DNA of 42,836 nucleotides from Chara braunii. Lineage: Eukaryota > Streptophyta > Charophyceae > Charales > Characeae. Below, piece by piece: positions 40,655-42,836 of the stretch (positions within the stretch are counted from its first letter, which is position 1; each line of letters starts with the position of its first letter). The translations under genes and the position numbers were made by a program. The stretch spans positions 1,580,689 to 1,623,524 of the forward strand of contig BFEA01000102.1 in the NCBI GenBank assembly GCA_003427395.1. Reading direction: 5' to 3'. A model generated the notes under the pieces. That model searched no databases. It was not told the origin of the DNA and saw only the letters and a list, made by a program, of their open reading frames with translations.

Positions 40655-42495
40655 AATGGTCAGAAGTCCGCGACGCAGCCAGAGGGACCTGGCGAGGGAC
40701 AATTTTTGGGCACGAGCGCTGCAGGCCTGGCGACAACTTCTGCGGCCAAACAAGGCAACACCGGACAGGTGGGAGGAGGTCGCGAGGCAACCACCTGTTT
40801 GGCAACCAAAACATTATGGACCGTAACGGCCATGTGTTTCGGAGCTCTGCCCCCCCACGGAACAGTTGTGCCAAACGAGGGGTGCTGAGAATCAAGGATA
40901 TACCGGATCAGGGGACCAGGGACTGTAAACAGGAACAACAGCTGCAGCAATCATAACGGGGGAAGGAATCGGAACAGGTCACTTTCTCCATTCCCCTGCA
41001 TTCGGTGCGCACCCTGCGCAAAGGCCAGACCTCAAGAGGGTGATTGGGTGGCGATCAGGTGGAACGAAGAGGCGGTGGGGAGTGTGTTGAAAGTGTGGGA
41101 GGACACAATCCTCGTCAACCTCTTTTTTAAAAAGAAGGACGATGTACTGGGCAGGCTCTCCCCAGATGCAGTGGAGTGGTATGGGAAGTCCAAGCTTTAC
41201 AGGATAAGAGTGCCCCAGAAACAGGAGGCCTGGGTGGCATTCCTCCCTGCCTCCACGATCCTGGAGCTCCCTTTTGACCCCGAGCAATGGCAATGGCCCC
41301 CTGCACAAAAATATAAAAATAAAAGGAACTCACAGCTGATAAACCGGGAGGGAAAAGACACATACAGGATGCTGTGTCCGAGGGTCAACCTAAAAGACAT
41401 CATGACAAACTGATGGATGTCTCACCTGAATGTAGGTAGGGATGCGGTCCAGCCCATCTGCTGGCTTACAGCAACAAAGATGAAACCAGCCAAGCTCGCC
41501 TCCCTGCAGTAGCAGATTGAGCACCAGTACCTGCCCACCAATACACCGAAGGAACCTGGAACAAAGGGGTTGGCAATGCCCTGGTGTAAATCCTGCCTGA
41601 ATAACTTCCCCTCCTGCAAAATCCCAGAAACAATTGAACATATCTTCCTCCAGTGTCTAGGCACTGTTTGGTGCTGGTGGCATAGAGTCTGGCGGAAGCT
41701 GGGAACCGTGTCCACCTGGCTGTGGGAATGGAGAGCGCTTTGATGCAGGACGTGGCGATCCCCCCAAGATAATACGTTTGAAGAAAATATGTTTAGACTA
41801 GGGAGGGGGGCCCTCGGAAGAAAAAGATGCATTCCCGTAATGGAAGACGTATGAATAGAAGGAGAGGAGTTTACAGACATTATCAGACACCAACTCCAAC
41901 AGGACCTCACTGAGCAATGGTTGAAAGTGAAAGCACGGCTGGACCTTTATCACATGAAGAAAGATGTCCAACAACTAATCAGAAGATTCTCAAAAGAATG
42001 GCTGGGGGGTGACCAAGGAAGCTGGATACCCAGCATCAAGTGGGACGGCAGTGGCCAACCTGACGAGCAGGCGCTGAAACAGGACTACAGCTTTACATTC
42101 AAGGAATCGAGTCAATGCACTAAGATCAATGTGACGGAATTCCCAGATCTCTTCCCTCACCATCACCTTCTCTGGTGGATTTACGATGGTATGGTGTGAT
42201 ACTTTTACCAATTCGGCGGCTACTCAGTAGCTGAAGAGACTGTAACGGTTGCGTGACAGTTGTTGTTATGATCTGCAACGACCAATAAGCCTACAGGAGA
42301 TGACCTGTCAAAGCCACTTATTGGTCCACTTCTCGGTCCTTTTTGTTCTTTTCTAGATGAAACCGGGTAATGGCCCTGGGGGGTTGTTTCTTGCTGATAT
42401 AAGGGATGTTGGGCCCGGTTTCGAGCAGGTGCAGCTCCCACCAATAGACTCGAGCACCCAGCGGGACAGATAGGAGGGGATGCTCATACCATTCT
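40655..42495 (+). mobile_element. LINE 3' half, copy 2
   Basis: More strongly 5'-truncated than copy 1. It starts at the block equivalent to 36760 (GGGACAATTTTTGGGCACGA) and ends with the same 3' tail (CCACCAATAGACTCGAGCAC ... GATGCTCATACCATTCT). It carries a readable middle portion and zinc-binding end. The tail is immediately followed by a tRNA-like SINE head at 42496. Confidence 0.75.
40690..42199 (+). pseudogene. LINE ORF2-like C-terminal region, copy 2
   Basis: The best frame is 41048-41413 (121 residues), with AIRWNEEAVGSVLKVWEDTI, LGRLSPDAVEWYGKSKLYRI and QEAWVAFLPASTILELPFD. An in-frame stop at about 41411 (after DIMTN) and shifts follow. The zinc-binding end, WCKSCLNNFPSCKIPETIEH then IFLQCLG (41583-41660), keeps the C-x2-C and H-x4-C ligands typical of zf-RVT. 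A last open piece (41921-42199) is the terminal protein-coding part. Non-functional. Confidence 0.72.
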
Positions 42496-42836
42496 GGGGG
42501 CTCAGTGGTTAGAGCACCGGCTGGAAATGCACATTGTGGTACGAGGTTGCAGGTTCACAACTCTGCAGCCTGGCGTGCGTCCGCCGTTAGGCGCTTTCAT
42601 AGCCCCCAGCCATTCGCACACCCCCCTTGGGACGACACATGGTAAGTTTATACAGACACTGCCTGCGCACCGCCCAAGGGGTCCTCGTCCATGGTTGTTG
42701 TATGTGGGATGGGTTTGGCGGAGGGCTTTACGGGTTTGCTGTTCGTTGATCCGATGATCTTAGGTCTCTCCTGGTTATCACTCCATGGGGGAGGTAGGGG
42801 GCGTAGTAGGCGGAAGGAGGGGGGGGCTGCAGACAT
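42496..42836 (+). mobile_element. tRNA-derived SINE (runs off the right edge)
   Basis: GGCTCAGTGGTTAGAGCACC (from about 42499) is an A-box region and GGTTGCAGGTTCACAACTC (about 42545-42563) holds a B box. The spacing is near that of a tRNA with a short insert. The downstream body to 42836 has no coding content. It abuts the LINE tail with no intervening sequence. Confidence 0.5.

Overview
The window is a transposon-packed stretch of a nuclear eukaryotic genome. The only host gene I can support is a split, minus-strand KDM3-class JmjC histone demethylase of the plant JMJ25/IBM1 type. Two phase-0 exons (1549-2103 and 18352-18681) have GT-AG borders and join exactly inside the conserved block around the iron-binding HxD motif. 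The plant-type KDM3, LTR elements with a plant-like initiator-tRNA primer site, a plant-like Helitron 5' end and very large TE-filled introns suggest a streptophyte. My best guess is a charophyte alga such as Chara; this is inference. No bacterial feature, rRNA, functional tRNA or CRISPR array was seen.

Layout. 1-694 is the 5'-terminal part of a Helitron. 904-1249 is a fold-back MITE. 1549-2103 is the downstream JmjC exon. 2104-18351 is a 16.2 kb intron holding tandem duplications, a tRNA-headed SINE and a complete minus-strand Ty3/Gypsy element (Gypsy-1, 4330-15390) with essentially identical 999-bp LTRs. A 2.17 kb Helitron (8346-10514) sits inside Gypsy-1. 18352-18681 is the upstream JmjC exon. 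The next intron runs off the right edge. It holds a second, more diverged Gypsy element (Gypsy-2, 19528-28142), then 28-36 kb of nested small elements: TTAA/TIR-bounded repeats, a 0.9 kb SINE with a doubled tRNA-like head and a target-site duplication, and many local tandem duplications. Two decayed 3' halves of one LINE family lie at 36.07-38.42 kb and 40.66-42.50 kb, and a tRNA-like SINE head follows the second.

How the parts relate. Everything outside the two exons appears to be intron of the demethylase gene or repeats in it, provided the missing flanking exons lie outside the window. Both Gypsy elements point the same way as the gene, so their transcription and polyadenylation signals are in sense. 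Arabidopsis IBM1, of the same family, depends on reading through a heterochromatic intron to make the catalytic isoform, so this structure merits transcript-level study.

An assembly warning: 9150-9187 is a perfect 38-bp Nextera mate-pair junction adapter (two Tn5 mosaic ends head to head) between low-complexity tracts. The sequence around 9.1-9.2 kb is therefore artefactual, and one N remains at 27585.
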